NCBI GenBank assembly: GCA_003439945.1
Contig: QVRM01005380.1
Span: forward strand, 1 to 64,000
Direction of reading: 5' to 3'
From: Dermanyssus gallinae
Taxonomy: Eukaryota > Arthropoda > Arachnida > Mesostigmata > Dermanyssidae
Length of the DNA: 64,000 nucleotides
This document shows positions 33,431-45,830 of the stretch, piece by piece; position 1 is the stretch's first letter, and each line of letters opens with the position of its first letter. Under the pieces are notes generated by a model. That model ran no database searches. It was given only the letters and a program-made list of their open reading frames with translations, and was not told the origin of the DNA. Position numbers and translations under genes: made by a program.

Positions 33431-36400
33431 CAGTCGTGCGTCGCCTAAAGTGGCTGCGTACTCGTAGATCGACGAGGCTCAACACTGTGTCGTGTTATTT
33501 TTGAGAGCTTTAATATAATATCAAAAGCTGCAATTTACTATCCGTTCAACATACTCTAGCGTCGACTCTACGCCAGCTATGAATTGCCTAAATAGTAAGT
33601 AACCTGCGCCATGCATTAGGCTTTCATTTGTTAACAAAGTGGGCTGCGCCGCTAAACTATTTACGTACGTAGACTAACGAACGCAGTACTACTACCACTC
33701 GCCAAGCGGCACACTGACAACGAGAACGCATCTAAGCTAAAGCATTCGGCTGAATGATTGTGCAAATACCTATATTTGGATGGATACTATGGCTAACAGG
33801 TTATTGCGGAAAAGGCAAAGTACTTTGACAGGTTGAACAATTAGTTAGGCTACCCCCTCCCCCCCCCCCCCCCCGCCCTCATGCCACACGTAAGGATTCT
33901 AACTAATGGAAAAAGGATGACTGTCAATGTTCCACTCAAGGTCACTGCGAGCCAGGCTATCGATGTAGGCATAGTAAAACTCTGCACCACTACGTCGACG
34001 TTTTTTTTCTTCCAGCGAGCATATTGCAATGCCTGAGCATCGGCATAGCATGACACTTGACGTGGCCTCGAGCATGTAAGTAAGAGCGGGGGCAAGAGGA
34101 GTCCCAAAAACAACAGGATGCTGCACAAAGATGATGCGGCTGCAGCAGCAGCAGGCGCAAGTTTGGCAGCGACATAACAGCCGTTCGTTTGCCTAGGAGT
34201 CGAAACCGTTCTCCCTCCCATTGCTCACCGGCGACACCGCCGTGCTGATGTCAGGCGCGGAGATACGGCACTCGGAGGATAGGAGGGTCGACATCCAAAC
34301 ATACGAACGAGAATGAGCTAGAGTGCAATAAAATCAAACGGCAGCTAACCGTGTAGGAATTGCAGTGTGACGAGATGAGAGTGGCTACAGATAAGCAAGC
34401 GAATGTAAAACACCCCCACACTAACGGAGTGAGTCCAACGAGATGTAAATGTCGACACAGACAACTAGGCAAAGACAAAGTGACATGATATGGAACAAAA
34501 TGCAACCTCGGGCAAGACAAGTGACAAGAAACGGTAGAAACGGGGAGAACGAGGTAGCGGTCAGTAGAAAGATTGTCATCTAAAAGCCTATGTTCGACTG
34601 TCTCCCCGATCGGAGAGGCATTGCGCTTTTCACGGAAATTGTAACCTTCGGCACGCGACATGTGTTGGAATGGGTTTCAATCTGTCAAATAAGAGAGGCA
34701 CTTTGACGTTAAGAAGGTTAGCGCAATTTGATAGGCCTAGCTTATGTATATATATATGTCTCTGTAATACAGGGCTTGAAGAAATTGCTGTAAAAAACGT
34801 AATTATTGCTTTGCAAATACCCTACACCTTAATTGTAAAGCAACCCAACTAAGTCTTCCTCAAACGCTATCCAGCCGTTTAGAATAAGATATCGTATTCA
34901 TTAGGTATGGCTGATTAAGAGTAGTATGCGGATGAACGTACACACGGTCGCTCGTGAGGATGTCCCCTTTCATAACGTATTTGGATACTCTGGGTAACAG
35001 TCTATCTCTGTTTTTTCAATAACTCTGTTCCATTTATCACGCATTATTGCGTATTATTAAAAAAGGTCTCAGTACGTGGAAATACAACTGTTTTTAAGTA
35101 TTACCACATATCGGTTCGTACGTATCAGGTCTGTTTTCGTCGTAGTCATCTTCTCTTGCTATCTAACTGACTTCTGGTGGGGTAATTAGTGTTGCACATC
35201 CACATATTGTGTCTGTCAAGTACGAACCGTTATAACGTTAATAGGCCGGCGTACAGAGTAAGTATGCTTGATTAATTGCCTCCTGGCCACAAGGGAATGC
35301 TCTAAATTACCCAAAGTCCTAACTGGACGATTTCCTCGCCAGTTCTTGCAAGGAGGCTTAAGATATCATTTTATCTAAGCAGCTATTATTGTTGTTGGCG
35401 TGCCGTTTTATGTATTCGCGTATTTGGGGTTTTTCACTACCTGTGAGTAGAGTGGTTTCGTGAACTTTAGGCTGCTATTTGGCTAATCTCCACCTAAGGG
35501 CTATTGTGGAACGACTAAGCAAACATGAAGCAGATGAAGATACAGCAGTAAGTTGCTTAACTTCGTAAGCAACAATGCGTTTCAAGAACCTATGAAAAAA
35601 TAATTCCGACATCTACTGACGCTGTAACAATCAAGGCAGATCAGTGGTGCTGTTCTCGATCTACACTTACATACCATAACTGGCACACGTGCTAATGCAG
35701 TGCAATTTTATTAATATGATGATCTCCATAAGGTAATCTGAAGCTACCAAATTCTTGAAGTATGTGCGCGCCGAACCGCCGAGCGAGCCATTTCGGTAGT
35801 TTTGTTCGAAGAAGTTGACAAGTCACCGTGGTGAATGCGCGTGACATCTACATATGTTGGGTTATGATTAACAATCCGTACGTGTGTACTTTGGTTAAGT
35901 TTTAGATCCCTTGTAGTTGCTGTGATTTATACTGACTTTAAGAGTCAATCTGCATGCGCATCCAAAGGGCCTACTGGGTCAAGTTTCTATAGACTTTGAG
36001 GTTGTATAGGGGAGGAAAGCGATAAACGCTTCTTGCCTATTTTTCTTGCTGCCCCCTCCCAGGTGCAGCCGGTATCTTAATTAGAGATCACTGTCATATG
36101 GGTAAGGTGCAATCTGTTTATATATGCCAAAGGAAAAAATAAACATCAATTTTGTCTGAGATGTATCAAAGCATTTGGATACAGATTAAGGGCGAGATTG
36201 GGTACGTTTCAAACACGTTTCCTCTTATCCGGTGGCGGGACTCTGCTTCGATAAATCATTTTACTCCAGTCTAGTCATTTGCATAACTTGTCCTTTGTGC
36301 CATGGCCCGAGACAAGTGGAGCAAACTTTGATTAGCAAGTACTGCCACGTAGTTGTCGTTGGACAATTCTACGTTATGTTGACCTCCTTGATATCCGCAT

Positions 36401-36570
36401 GCAGTTGGTCGCAATGCATTCAGTCGAGTAGTCTTCGTCGAATGCAACTATATCAGGTTCTCTCACAGCCTTCAATGCGTACAAGTTCATTAACGCTAAC
36501 CCTTCAAGTCTCGTCTTCAGTATATATATATATATAAATATATATAAAAATATATGTATATATATATAAA

Positions 36571-36613
<43 letters not shown>

Positions 36614-37871
36614 GCACGTATGTAAAAGACCACGGTAGGGTAAAGCATGCGCGTCCTCCACATGCGCCTTTGGGCATTAAAATGCATAGCTTGCTGAGAA
36701 GCATCTTGCAAGTTTGCTTGCTGCGATCAGGGCTTGTAACAAGAGAAGTAGCCTCGGAAGCATTTCGTCGTTACGGTGTCTGAACTAGCTAATGGTCTGT
36801 GAAAGTGAAGTTTTAGCGTGGAAGGCCGATCAAGTTCTGTTCTGCAATAACGATCACCAGCCACCTCACCTGAGAATTTCTCAAAGAGACTGATATTGGT
36901 TCGATTCGGTTTGTTTGGCATAGGCTACAGTTGCTACATAACCTCGAAGGCTCGTCGGGATTTTGTCGTCATCGTCGTCGCTGCGCGAAGACCATCATGT
37001 TTTTTGTAAGCTACGTGAAGTTATGGGGTTCGTTTCGTGGCGAGACTTAAGATCAGAAAAAAAAAGTCAGAAATGCATTTCTCTTGCTGCTGCTCTGCCG
37101 CTGTCCCTATCACTGCTGCTGCTGCTGCTGATGCTGCCAGGGAACGCAACCGTCGCTTCCCACGTCTCCCATCTGACCCTGAGAAAGCGACGCCGTGAAG
37201 GATTGCCCCACAATCCGACAAAGCCACAAATGGATAGGCAGTCAACAGCGACAAGGGCGGATATCGTCTCATATTAGTCAGCAAAGCTCGGCTTGCTCGA
37301 GGTGCATGCGGCGTGCATACTGGTGCGGCGTGCGCGTGTACCGGCCATTAGCGTACAGGCCAGACAAAAATGCTAGTTTGGCACGTTGTGAAATGAGGCT
37401 TTCACAAGCAGCCGCGCTAAGATTACCCACTCAGGTCAGTGTCATTCGAGCTTCTCTGACTTATAATCCACATAGGGTTCCAAGAGGAGCAATCTTTAAT
37501 CAATAAACCATCTGCACAAGTCATTACCACGATATATATATATATATATATATATTGTGCAAGACAAACCAAGATAAATACTGATAATTCTGGTGTCAGA
37601 AACGTCATAATCCGGCTAAAGACACGAACACCGCAAGCAATAGGTTCTGGCGCAGCACTAACCGTGTTTTTACATGCGTCTGGCAGTGGTTAGTCTGTAG
37701 TGCGTATGATTGAATCAAATTGTACCAAATGCCCTCGTTATGGATTCATTGCAGCTACAAGCCGTAGGCTTATAATGCGGCTACTGTCAAGGATACTTAG
37801 CAAAAAAATGCAATTGCTCTAGAATCTTGACATCTTGGGTTGCTATATATATATTCATTTTTTTCTAAAAC
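33431..37871. other. No gene recognised; poly-C tract, (TA)n array and (CTG)n run
   Basis: A run of C with few interruptions lies at about 33853-33875, a CAG run at 34140-34155, long interrupted (TA)n at 36521-36612, (CTG)n at about 37110-37137 and (TA)n at 37532-37556. Between 36960 and 37420 the sequence is GC-richer. Frames of up to 136 codons (34251-34661, minus) show no motif. I cannot name any gene. Confidence 0.4.
36521..36612. repeat. Interrupted (TA)n microsatellite
   Basis: TA dinucleotides with AAATA and GTA interruptions over about 90 bp. Confidence 0.95.
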
Positions 37872-38385
37872 AACCTAGACGTCGAGATATTACTTCCAGT
37901 ATCCTTTAATTAACCAACTGCTCATGTTTTGCTACATTTTTACACGGCAGAGTGATGCAATAAGCTTCGAAAAGTTAAAAACCGCGGCTGCTTTATAAAG
38001 TGCAACCACGAATTGTGGATTGTACCCCGGCCGGACACATTTCATCAGTTTTCATAAAAATCTTTACTGGTTTATTATACCTCTGCTTTATTGATCTGAT
38101 CCGACCAGTAACGGACTTCATGGACAATTGTGCAATTTCAAGCTCGAAACTTTGATCTGCGCAGCCTTGGCTCGGTGAAACTTTTGTCAACTGTGATTAT
38201 ATTATGGTGCGCTTAGTCTATAGTTAATTACATGGCGTACTTTAGATTCTTAATTATGAACAATCAATATATCTTGTGTGCAGCTATTTGTGTCTTACTA
38301 AAGTTTTGTCTATAAACTCTTTAATACATACCTGGCAGTCGCTGCAAATTTAGCCAAGGCTGAGCACGTGTTCTTAGATATTGCT
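37872..38385. repeat. Diverged direct duplication, copy 1
   Basis: Collinear with 39177-40225. Shared blocks include AACCTAGACGTCGAGA, AGCTTCGAAAAGT/GGCTTCGAAAAGT, CACGAATTG.G.ATTGTA, CCGGACACATTTC, CTGCTTTATT.ATCTGATC, TGTGCAGCTA.TTG and TTTAGCCA. No coding capacity is evident in either copy. Confidence 0.75.
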
Positions 38386-39176
38386 GTGGTGCGGCAACGG
38401 GGAGTGGGCAATGAATCGCAGCAACTAGTTGGGAACTAAAATGAACCAGCCGCGAGTCTTTTTAAAGTTTCACATTAAGAGGAAAATTACATGTACCAGA
38501 GACAGATTAAAATAACGCAAAGGTCCTCGTAAATGAAATCTCGGGCAGTATTTATTTCGTTTCTAAGTGCTTGGTCGTTGGTTTATGTAATGACGACATG
38601 GTGTCGCAACGTGTTACTCGCAAAAGCAACACACATCGTTATCGCAGGCGTCGAACAGATGTACTAAAACGGTGCGGCATAATGATGGCCGTTTTCCACT
38701 CTTGAATTCAGCTAGCTGTATTTGATAAAAGTTTGTTTAAGGCGCTCCTTGCGTACAGCGTCAATACGCTGCCAACGACCAATAGATGGAACCCGCCAGC
38801 GTTAAGCTCTTCGAGCTTGTGCTTCTCGCTGAACGGGGGAGCAATCATATGGGTATCTGAACTCGGGTCATTTAATGTTTGTTGCCGCCACGACGACAAC
38901 AGAGCGCGCAGATTCGTCTTCTTGTTTTCCAAAGTGGCTCAATATAGACTAGAGCTTTTGGCACTATACACGACATGGAAAAATATAGCCGGCAGCTGTG
39001 GCACCAGGCGGGGTAGTCTGATTTTGATTATTTCTTCTGGCAAGTTTTCGAAGGCAGTCAGCACATATACATACTGTTACAGATATTCCGCGTATTCGGG
39101 CTTTATAACGTTGCGGGTTGTCTGCCTTTTTACACTTCTTTGTACATTAGATGAGCCTAAAACTTCCGTTGCGATT

Positions 39177-40225
39177 TAACCTAGACGTCGAGACAGTACC
39201 ACCAGTATCTCTTATTGAACAACAAGAGCTCCTTTTTTGCTGCAACCTCATTCTGCAGGCTTCGAAAAGTCAAACGTTATTGTCTCAATAAACCTTAAGT
39301 AAAACTAGTTATCTAAGTTGTTTGATGGTGTACTACTAACGACTGCAAATTCTTAACGGTGGCTTGAAAAGAACCGGCCACGAATTGCGCATTGTATACT
39401 TGCCGGACACATTTCGTACGTGCAAAAAAAAGTCTTCAAAACGGAAACGTTCCTGCTAGGTCCTAAATTTAAGGACGGTCGCACACAGGAGGAGTTTGTG
39501 TGAAGCACCTTTTGTGAGGCGTTCTTTGCAACCTTACTTAATTTTAACCGGGATTTGATTATCTTTATTGGTTTATCTCAGCCCTGCTTTATTAATCTGA
39601 TCAAACTAGATTTGGATTTGATGGATAAAAGTGCAATATCGGACTCAAACCTATAACCTGCGCCATTCATAATTTGCCATAGAGCAGCCATGTCTCAGTA
39701 TAACTTTTTCAACTAGTATTCTTTTTTAATGCACTACAGAGCAATTACTAGTTTTAATTGTTTGCCATAGTAGGCTAGATCTGCGATAAATCTTACTAAT
39801 GCTAACTTTAGATGTTTTATTATGAAAATAAATACACGACGATATACATGTGTGCAGCTACTTGAGTTTTATAAATGTTTCCCTACTGTTCATAAGTATC
39901 GGAGTATTGGTTTGAAATATATTGGACATTAGTTAAATAAATAAAAATGTGATGCTTGCTAAACAGTCCTTGTATACGCGGAATGCAATTTGCTTCAAGG
40001 ACATAAGACGTGACTGCTCTGAAAACATTTTCCCCAGAAAAAATTGGCAATAAACTCTTTCATGTGAGCGTTACTAGTCCTCGGAGTGCAATACAGAAAT
40101 GTATTTTAGGACTGTTTAACTGGGCGACAAAATAGCTAGAATGCTCTGGTTTGTTTTAATTGAAAGCGCCATTTATCTCCGTCAGACGCTACAAGTTTAG
40201 CCACACTTTGGCCATGTTCGCTCAT
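39177..40225. repeat. Diverged direct duplication, copy 2 (with insertions)
   Basis: Same order of blocks as copy 1 but about twice as long because of at least two extra segments, roughly 39440-39565 and 39880-40180. Either copy 1 lost them or copy 2 gained them. The inserted segments show no TIR or tRNA-like boxes. Confidence 0.7.
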
Positions 40226-41275
40226 TGTGTCGGGCTATAATAACAAACGTAGGGGGGTATTTTACTTGTGAAAATGCTTCACATCTGTTGTTCTCCCAGC
40301 ACTTCTTTATCCGTCCTAAAAATAAGCGTGACTCAAATATCGGTGGCCTATATAGGAAGATCATTGACATTAAGAAATGCTTAAAAAAAGGGAAAAATTA
40401 CAAGTGCATATATAATACCATATGCTTGTTAGGCGGCACATACTTTGATCCACTAAATATCGATAGCCGCCTTTTCTCTTCTAATTGACGCTCTCCTATT
40501 CTAGTCGTTTTGCGCTTGGCAAGCGTTTTGCATTCGACAACACTTGTCAGTCGTATGCGTTCATTTCATGATACGAGTGGCATTACACAAATACACTATG
40601 TTTTTCAAAGCATCTGCTTTATTGTTGTACATCAGTAGTCAACTGCTGTAACACTGTTGCTGTGATTCAGCCCGGGTAGTCAGTCTGTATGTAGGGGGCG
40701 GCGTGCCAGCTATTATGTATCCTAAGATGTTTACATATATGTCTGTGTGTCCGACATTCGTTGCTGTGGCCGACGATCTCCGACGACGAGAGCCTGTGGG
40801 ATCACTCACTTACTGTGGCGGCACCAGTTGTTGCTTCGAATCGCCCTCTACGAGCAGTCGTCGGTCGCGAAAATAACAACGTTAACAATGCCGGTGCATG
40901 GAGAGATCTTAATGAAGCAGCGCCGAGAGACGAATCCTAGGCTGCTCAAATAGCTAGATTGCTACGATTGTATGTATGTATGTATCCATCCCCCTTAATT
41001 AGCTCTCGTACCGGCTCTGTGCGCAACAGTTGCCGGGATACCGTCGCCGCTTGACCTAGCTCGAGACGAGCCCACGTTGCGTTGGGACCTCGAGCGACGC
41101 TCGGAGCCGGAGTCGGTAGTCAATTTTCAACCCGAAATGGCAATCTAGGACGAAGAGTGAATTTCGGAAGCGGATTTCTTAAAAAAAGAAGCTTTGCAGA
41201 AGATGTGATATCGAGCCGAATGCCCTCAACCTGCCATCCATCGCTGTCAACATTATTATAATAGGAATAATGACA

Positions 41276-41297
41276 CACGTGACCTCACGTGACGTCA
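41276..41297. promoter_or_regulatory. Two E-boxes and a full CRE palindrome, clustered
   Basis: CACGTG occurs at 41276-41281 and 41286-41291, and TGACGTCA at 41290-41297, overlapping the second E-box. These are the classic bHLH and CREB/ATF binding words. With no gene nearby, function is speculation. Confidence 0.3.
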
Positions 41298-41319
41298 CAC
41301 ACAGCTTGTGGGCATTGAT

Positions 41320-41349
41320 ACGAGCGGTCAATACGATCTGACCGCTCGT
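41320..41349. repeat. Perfect 11-bp hairpin
   Basis: Arms 41320-41330 and 41339-41349 (ACGAGCGGTCA and its inverse) with an 8-nt loop, just after the E-box/CRE cluster. Confidence 0.85.
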
Positions 41350-42596
41350 GTCTGATGTGCGATGAAGGGACACTCGTAACGCGTGTGCTTAAATGTATCG
41401 CAGGACATGAAATCATCAATAGTACGCTTTCCTGGCGTGTAGGCCGAAAATTGCACAATGAGGCGGCTTCACACGCTTCTCTGCATCCCAGTTTCCTTCT
41501 ACCTTCTATTCTACATATATATTGTTTATTTGGCAATAACATTGCATTTCAAGATGTTTCGTCATTATAATACAGTTGATATCATTTGAACACTTTAGCG
41601 ACCGTTCCACCGGGCGAAAACGTGCAAAGACCGCCGATGCATCTGGCAGCTCGCTACGTAGTATTTAGCGCATATCTGCGAGCAGCACCGGCAGTGACAT
41701 TGATTGCTAACTTGGTAAAATCCTTAGGTCGAACATTCCAAGTGATAATAGCCATGCACTGTGTACCTTGTTTAGACGTGCCGGCTACCTTCTATTATGT
41801 AACGGGTAAACGCGTTTTCTTGGGTTATCTTCTTCTTTTTTTTATACGCTATCATAATTCACGCATTCCACACATAGCAACGTGTGCCTCTCTCTTTCTC
41901 TTCGAATCTTTTGTCGCGAAACAACCCCTAATTAGAGAACAAAAGGGGGGGGTTGCGGGGACAAATTTATATCTAGAAGCAAACCAAAAACCCATCTTGC
42001 TTAAGATACTAGTAGCTTTAGCCCGAGCACTAGCGATGGTCGTTTGCACCAGTTGCGCGCCGTGCGGAGGCGAGAGTTTGCAGAAGCGGCACACGCCTAC
42101 GAGACATATTCTCCCGCCTGAGCTCATCAATAAATCAATCAAGGATTATCATTGCTCATTTACATTCGTCGCTCATTTGATGACATTGAAGTTCTTTTTC
42201 CTCTTTCTGCCCGCGCAGAGCCCGCCCTCAACGGCTCAACGCTCGGTCGGAAATTAGTGTGACGCGAGCGTGGCGGCAGCGTCGGCGGCATCGCGCCGTT
42301 CAGCCTGCCTGTCTGTAAGTCTGGTCGACGAAGGAAATGGTCCGCTCCTTAGACAGGCGATAGCTGCTGCTGCTGCGGCCGCGCCGGTAGCCAGCCGGCG
42401 TCAAGGTTCGCCAAGAACCAAAGCACATCAAAGCCCCCACAATACATCGCTGACGTAGAATCGCCGACGCTAGACGCTAGATGATGATGATACTATAACC
42501 GGTCGTGCAAACTACTGGAACTACTACGTCAATAGCTTTGCCTACTGAAACCACCACTTGTGATAGGACTAGATCTAGGACTTTTACCACTACTAA

Positions 42597-42793
42597 AACT
42601 TTTTCGGGCTGACCCTCAGCCAAGATTTAACGTCCATGCAACTGCTTTTCATTGCATTGCTTCATAGACGGACGGCCGCCATAAATACAAATGTGGGGCA
42701 ACGGTGGGGGGCTCAAACCCGCGCACCTGCTATGTGACTCCTCTGGTCGCGAGGCGCAGGCGAATGCGCCCACCACGCCACCGGGCTCAACAT
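42597..42793 (-). mobile_element. SINE family 1, tRNA-headed, copy 1
   Basis: Minus-strand copy. The head carries GGTGGCGTGGTGGGCGCATT (A-box-like), GCCTCGCGACC and GCGCGGGTTTGAGCCCC (B box), close to a tRNA whose acceptor strands CCGGTGG and CCACCG can pair. The body is TTTGTATTTATGG, CTATGAAGCAATGC, GGACGTTAAATCTTGGCTGA and GGGTCAGCCCGAAAAAG. The same order appears at 53558, 59614, 59818 and (plus strand) 63757. The head keeps both promoter boxes, but independent tRNA function is unlikely because no anticodon arm can be folded convincingly. Confidence 0.82.
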
Positions 42794-45429
42794 GGCTCTA
42801 CCCCGACTACTAATACTGCTACTTTTGCGGCGACGACTAATGCTAAGATTAAAGCACTTAATGTGCGCCGAAAAGGCTGAACAAGAGAAGCAAATGGGGG
42901 AAAACACAAAGCCGCTGTTGTCAGTTCAAGTACGAGCGTGCCCGCCGGGGACCTTCGATAAGGGCTCAAGGCCTCTGTAAAAGTTGCCTCAACAAGGCAC
43001 AACTAATATCGGCGGAGCCTTCCGCAACCCGAATGACTTAACATATCCGCCCCTGCCTGTCAAAGAGCGAAAAAACAACAACAACAACAACAACAACACA
43101 AAAGAGACTTACTGATATGTCGGCACCTAGAGCAATTTGGCTTTTTTTTAGCCTCCCGTCTTAACCTCAAAAGTCCTCAGTGATCGTCAGTGTCTGCAGG
43201 CAAAGGCAGACGACGACGACGAAATATAGGCGATATTTTTGCCGGACCTGTCATTTCCATCATCCGAAACCACACTAACCAAGTAGGTCCTACCAGCATC
43301 TCGTCTGAGATAAAACGCCACTTGAACGTAAATATGAGTTTTTCTCTAAAATATTCGTGCACTCACACTGTAGGTGCATTCATTCGCTGTGTAGTGTATA
43401 AGTTGGTGTATATATGTATGCATATACATAGGATGTCCCAATAAGGGGGACGTTTTTAAATCCAAATTAAATATAGTGTTAAAAAATTAGTATACACGTT
43501 ACATTTATTTATAAGGTAGACACGTATGAATTATACATGGAGCAGCACATACGAAAATGCCCTCCTTGGCGTTGCTGGCACGTTTGCTATTTTAACGAAA
43601 ATTTTATTTTCGATTTGGCATAATTGTGCTGGCTCTTAGTGATACGGCGTCTAATCTTTTCTTTTAGAATTTGAGTAATCGTAGTTTTTCAAAAATCCCA
43701 GAGAAAAAAAATAGAGCTTAAAAATCGCACGTTCTTTGCGGCCAGTTCGGGTCACCTAAATATTATATTATACCACTAGGGAATACCGCGTGCAATTATG
43801 CGATTGTTTCATGTGATGTATGGCAATGGCACCATTCTGTTGTGATCACATGCTTTTGCGATCTATACCATCCAACGAATGAGAAAAATGGGTTATCATA
43901 ACCCGCCACCAATGTTTGCCTAGACATTCCCCGCAGCGTTTTCAAAAATAGTTCACTAATCCAGCCTTCACTTGACCGCAGTCGTTGTTCAATTACCCAG
44001 TTGACAAACTCTCGTCACTGTGCGTGGTCTATAGGCTGGAGCTGTTGAGCCAGCTGTATTTTATGCTGTAGGAATGCAGATGCATGTCTTCCGTGAGAAT
44101 AGTGCTTCTGGTTATGTTGCATTCATGAGTATAGCGTCGAATGGATGTTTCCGTACTCGTGCCCACACCCTCACGAACAGCCGCGATGCTTTCTTCAAAT
44201 CGGTCTCGGAAAACACATTAATATTTAGCCATATTTTTCGAATAAAAAAATCAAAGAAACGTCCAGTCTTCTCTAATTGTTAGATGGTTTTCTTCAGAGT
44301 TGATGTATGTGAAACGTTTTGTCTATCAAAAATTGAATGCAATTTCCTAATTGTGGCGGTCAAGCTTTTACCGTTCCTGAAGTAATATTTAACCTCGAGA
44401 TCGTGTTGTTTTGCCGAATCTGTCGCTCCTCGCAGTGCTTAATAGTTCTAGACCATTAAGCTCTGCGATGAGCGACAGTCCGGGTCGAACTGTCACATGT
44501 GGCATTAGAAACTGCACCGCATTGAAATTGTCCCTATGAGCTTAAACCTCATATTACGCAAGGATTATTTTCGAATGCTGTAACGGAAGCAAATCCAACT
44601 CCGCCTACGGTTATGACTATTTATTGATCCTAACATTACAGTCGCTTGTGCACTTCAGGGGCGAGCCTGAGCGGATAAACTCAGCAGTGAAGTAACCGTC
44701 GCTGAGTTCCAAGATGACACGTGCCGGTGTCTCCGAATTAATGCTGCATCTCATAGGGGTGGGGTCTAGTTAGAGTTAAAATCAGAGCCTGTGGCTTGTG
44801 GTACATATCATGATTCCGATAGCTTCTAGCAGATAGCTGCTCGGGACAGAACTGAGCCTCACCTACCCTCTTATGGCGTCGGTTTCAGTTTTTTTTAAGA
44901 GGTCTATAAGAGCGTCCATGAAAGTCAACCACTTTCATCTCTTGTGTTCGTGAGTGCACGTACTTCGAGCTGAGATGTCGGTGATATGATATCCATCTTA
45001 TTCTTCTTTTACCAGCGTCTTCGTCGGTACATATGCACGCAACATTACTTCTACTACGGCCTATTTATAGTTATAGGACTAATAACGCTCTCTGTCATTG
45101 AAACTCGTCCACGCAACTAACTCTGGCAAAGTAAAATAACCTTACAACGAGCTATTGTGACTAAAACTTCACACACACATACATTTGCTGTTCTAACGCA
45201 GGATAAACAAGCTGGAGATTTTATTAACTAAAGTCAAATTGCCGCTCTGGGAGTTAGAATGCCGCGTATTAGTGACTGAAGGTTCCAATATGATGCATAA
45301 GCAAGCACGGTATTTGAAACGTCTCAGACGTTACTACTGCAAGTAATATCAGTGCTGCGTTAATAAGCTTACAAGGTAGTATGTTGTTTCGTAAGCCTAC
45401 AAACACTAGATAGATAACAGACAGGCAAA
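42794..45429. other. No gene recognised; (AAC)n microsatellite at about 43073-43099
   Basis: AAC trinucleotide run near 43073-43099. The rest is AT-rich with a GC-richer patch at 42.8-43.0 kb. No domain or RNA gene found. Confidence 0.4.
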
Positions 45430-45830
45430 GTATCACGTTTTAAAAACCCGACAGTGCCTTGAATTCGAAACGTACTTTATTGGAGCGTTTCCTAGTATAT
45501 TGCTAAGCAAATAGCATATATGATTCGGTGCTAATGAGTTAGTAACTGTCGCATTCCAGATCAGCATGCAACCCCCCTCGAGCAGGGTTAAGCCCATCTG
45601 GTCTCTTGCCACCCTCCCTGTCAAGTCGGACGGGTTCCAGAACACGGTACGCCCCAGGATCGTAAAGCTCTGCTGATGGTGTCATTCAACGTCTGGTACC
45701 TTGCTCGCCTGTTCCGACAATACAGGGGAGTCTGTGGCGCCCGTCCGGCCGGACCACGTCCCTCGGACGCAGGTGTGGGTGTACACCAGGTTCCCAATAT
45801 AATATAGAGAAGGTGTTTAACAATTCCCTT
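45430..45830 (-). pseudogene. LINE C-terminal nuclease-like region, decayed copy
   Basis: Minus-strand frames read YCRNRRARYQTLNDTISRAL and RSWGVPC, then (after a frameshift) NPSDLTGRVARDQMGLTLL, GGCMLIWNATVTNSLAPNHI and a KYVSN.RHCRVF block. This matches the pattern GLSC...AGR..RH..LND.I.RALRSAGVPC, then EP.GL....G.RPDGMTL, then G..LVWDATV.DTLAPSH of the LINE group found at 6.3, 9.2, 19 and 29 kb. Of the acidic RPDG...WD residues, both appear substituted (RDQMG and IWN), so the nuclease-like site, if that is what it is, is lost. Upstream to 46172 the frame stays open but is not recognisable. Confidence 0.72.

Larger units (their letters stand above)
40226..42596. other. No gene recognised; E-box/CRE cluster and a GC-rich stretch
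   Basis: Holds a short cluster of palindromic motifs at 41276-41349 (listed separately) and a GC-richer, CpG-bearing stretch at about 42030-42480. A 223-codon plus-strand frame beginning with a non-ATG codon at 41586 has no recognisable domain and is not called. Confidence 0.4.

Noticed and set aside
41586..42257. 223-codon plus-strand open frame
   Set aside because: Begins at a TTG codon, shows no domain, coil or conserved motif, and overlaps a long minus-strand frame; likely chance in a GC-richer stretch.
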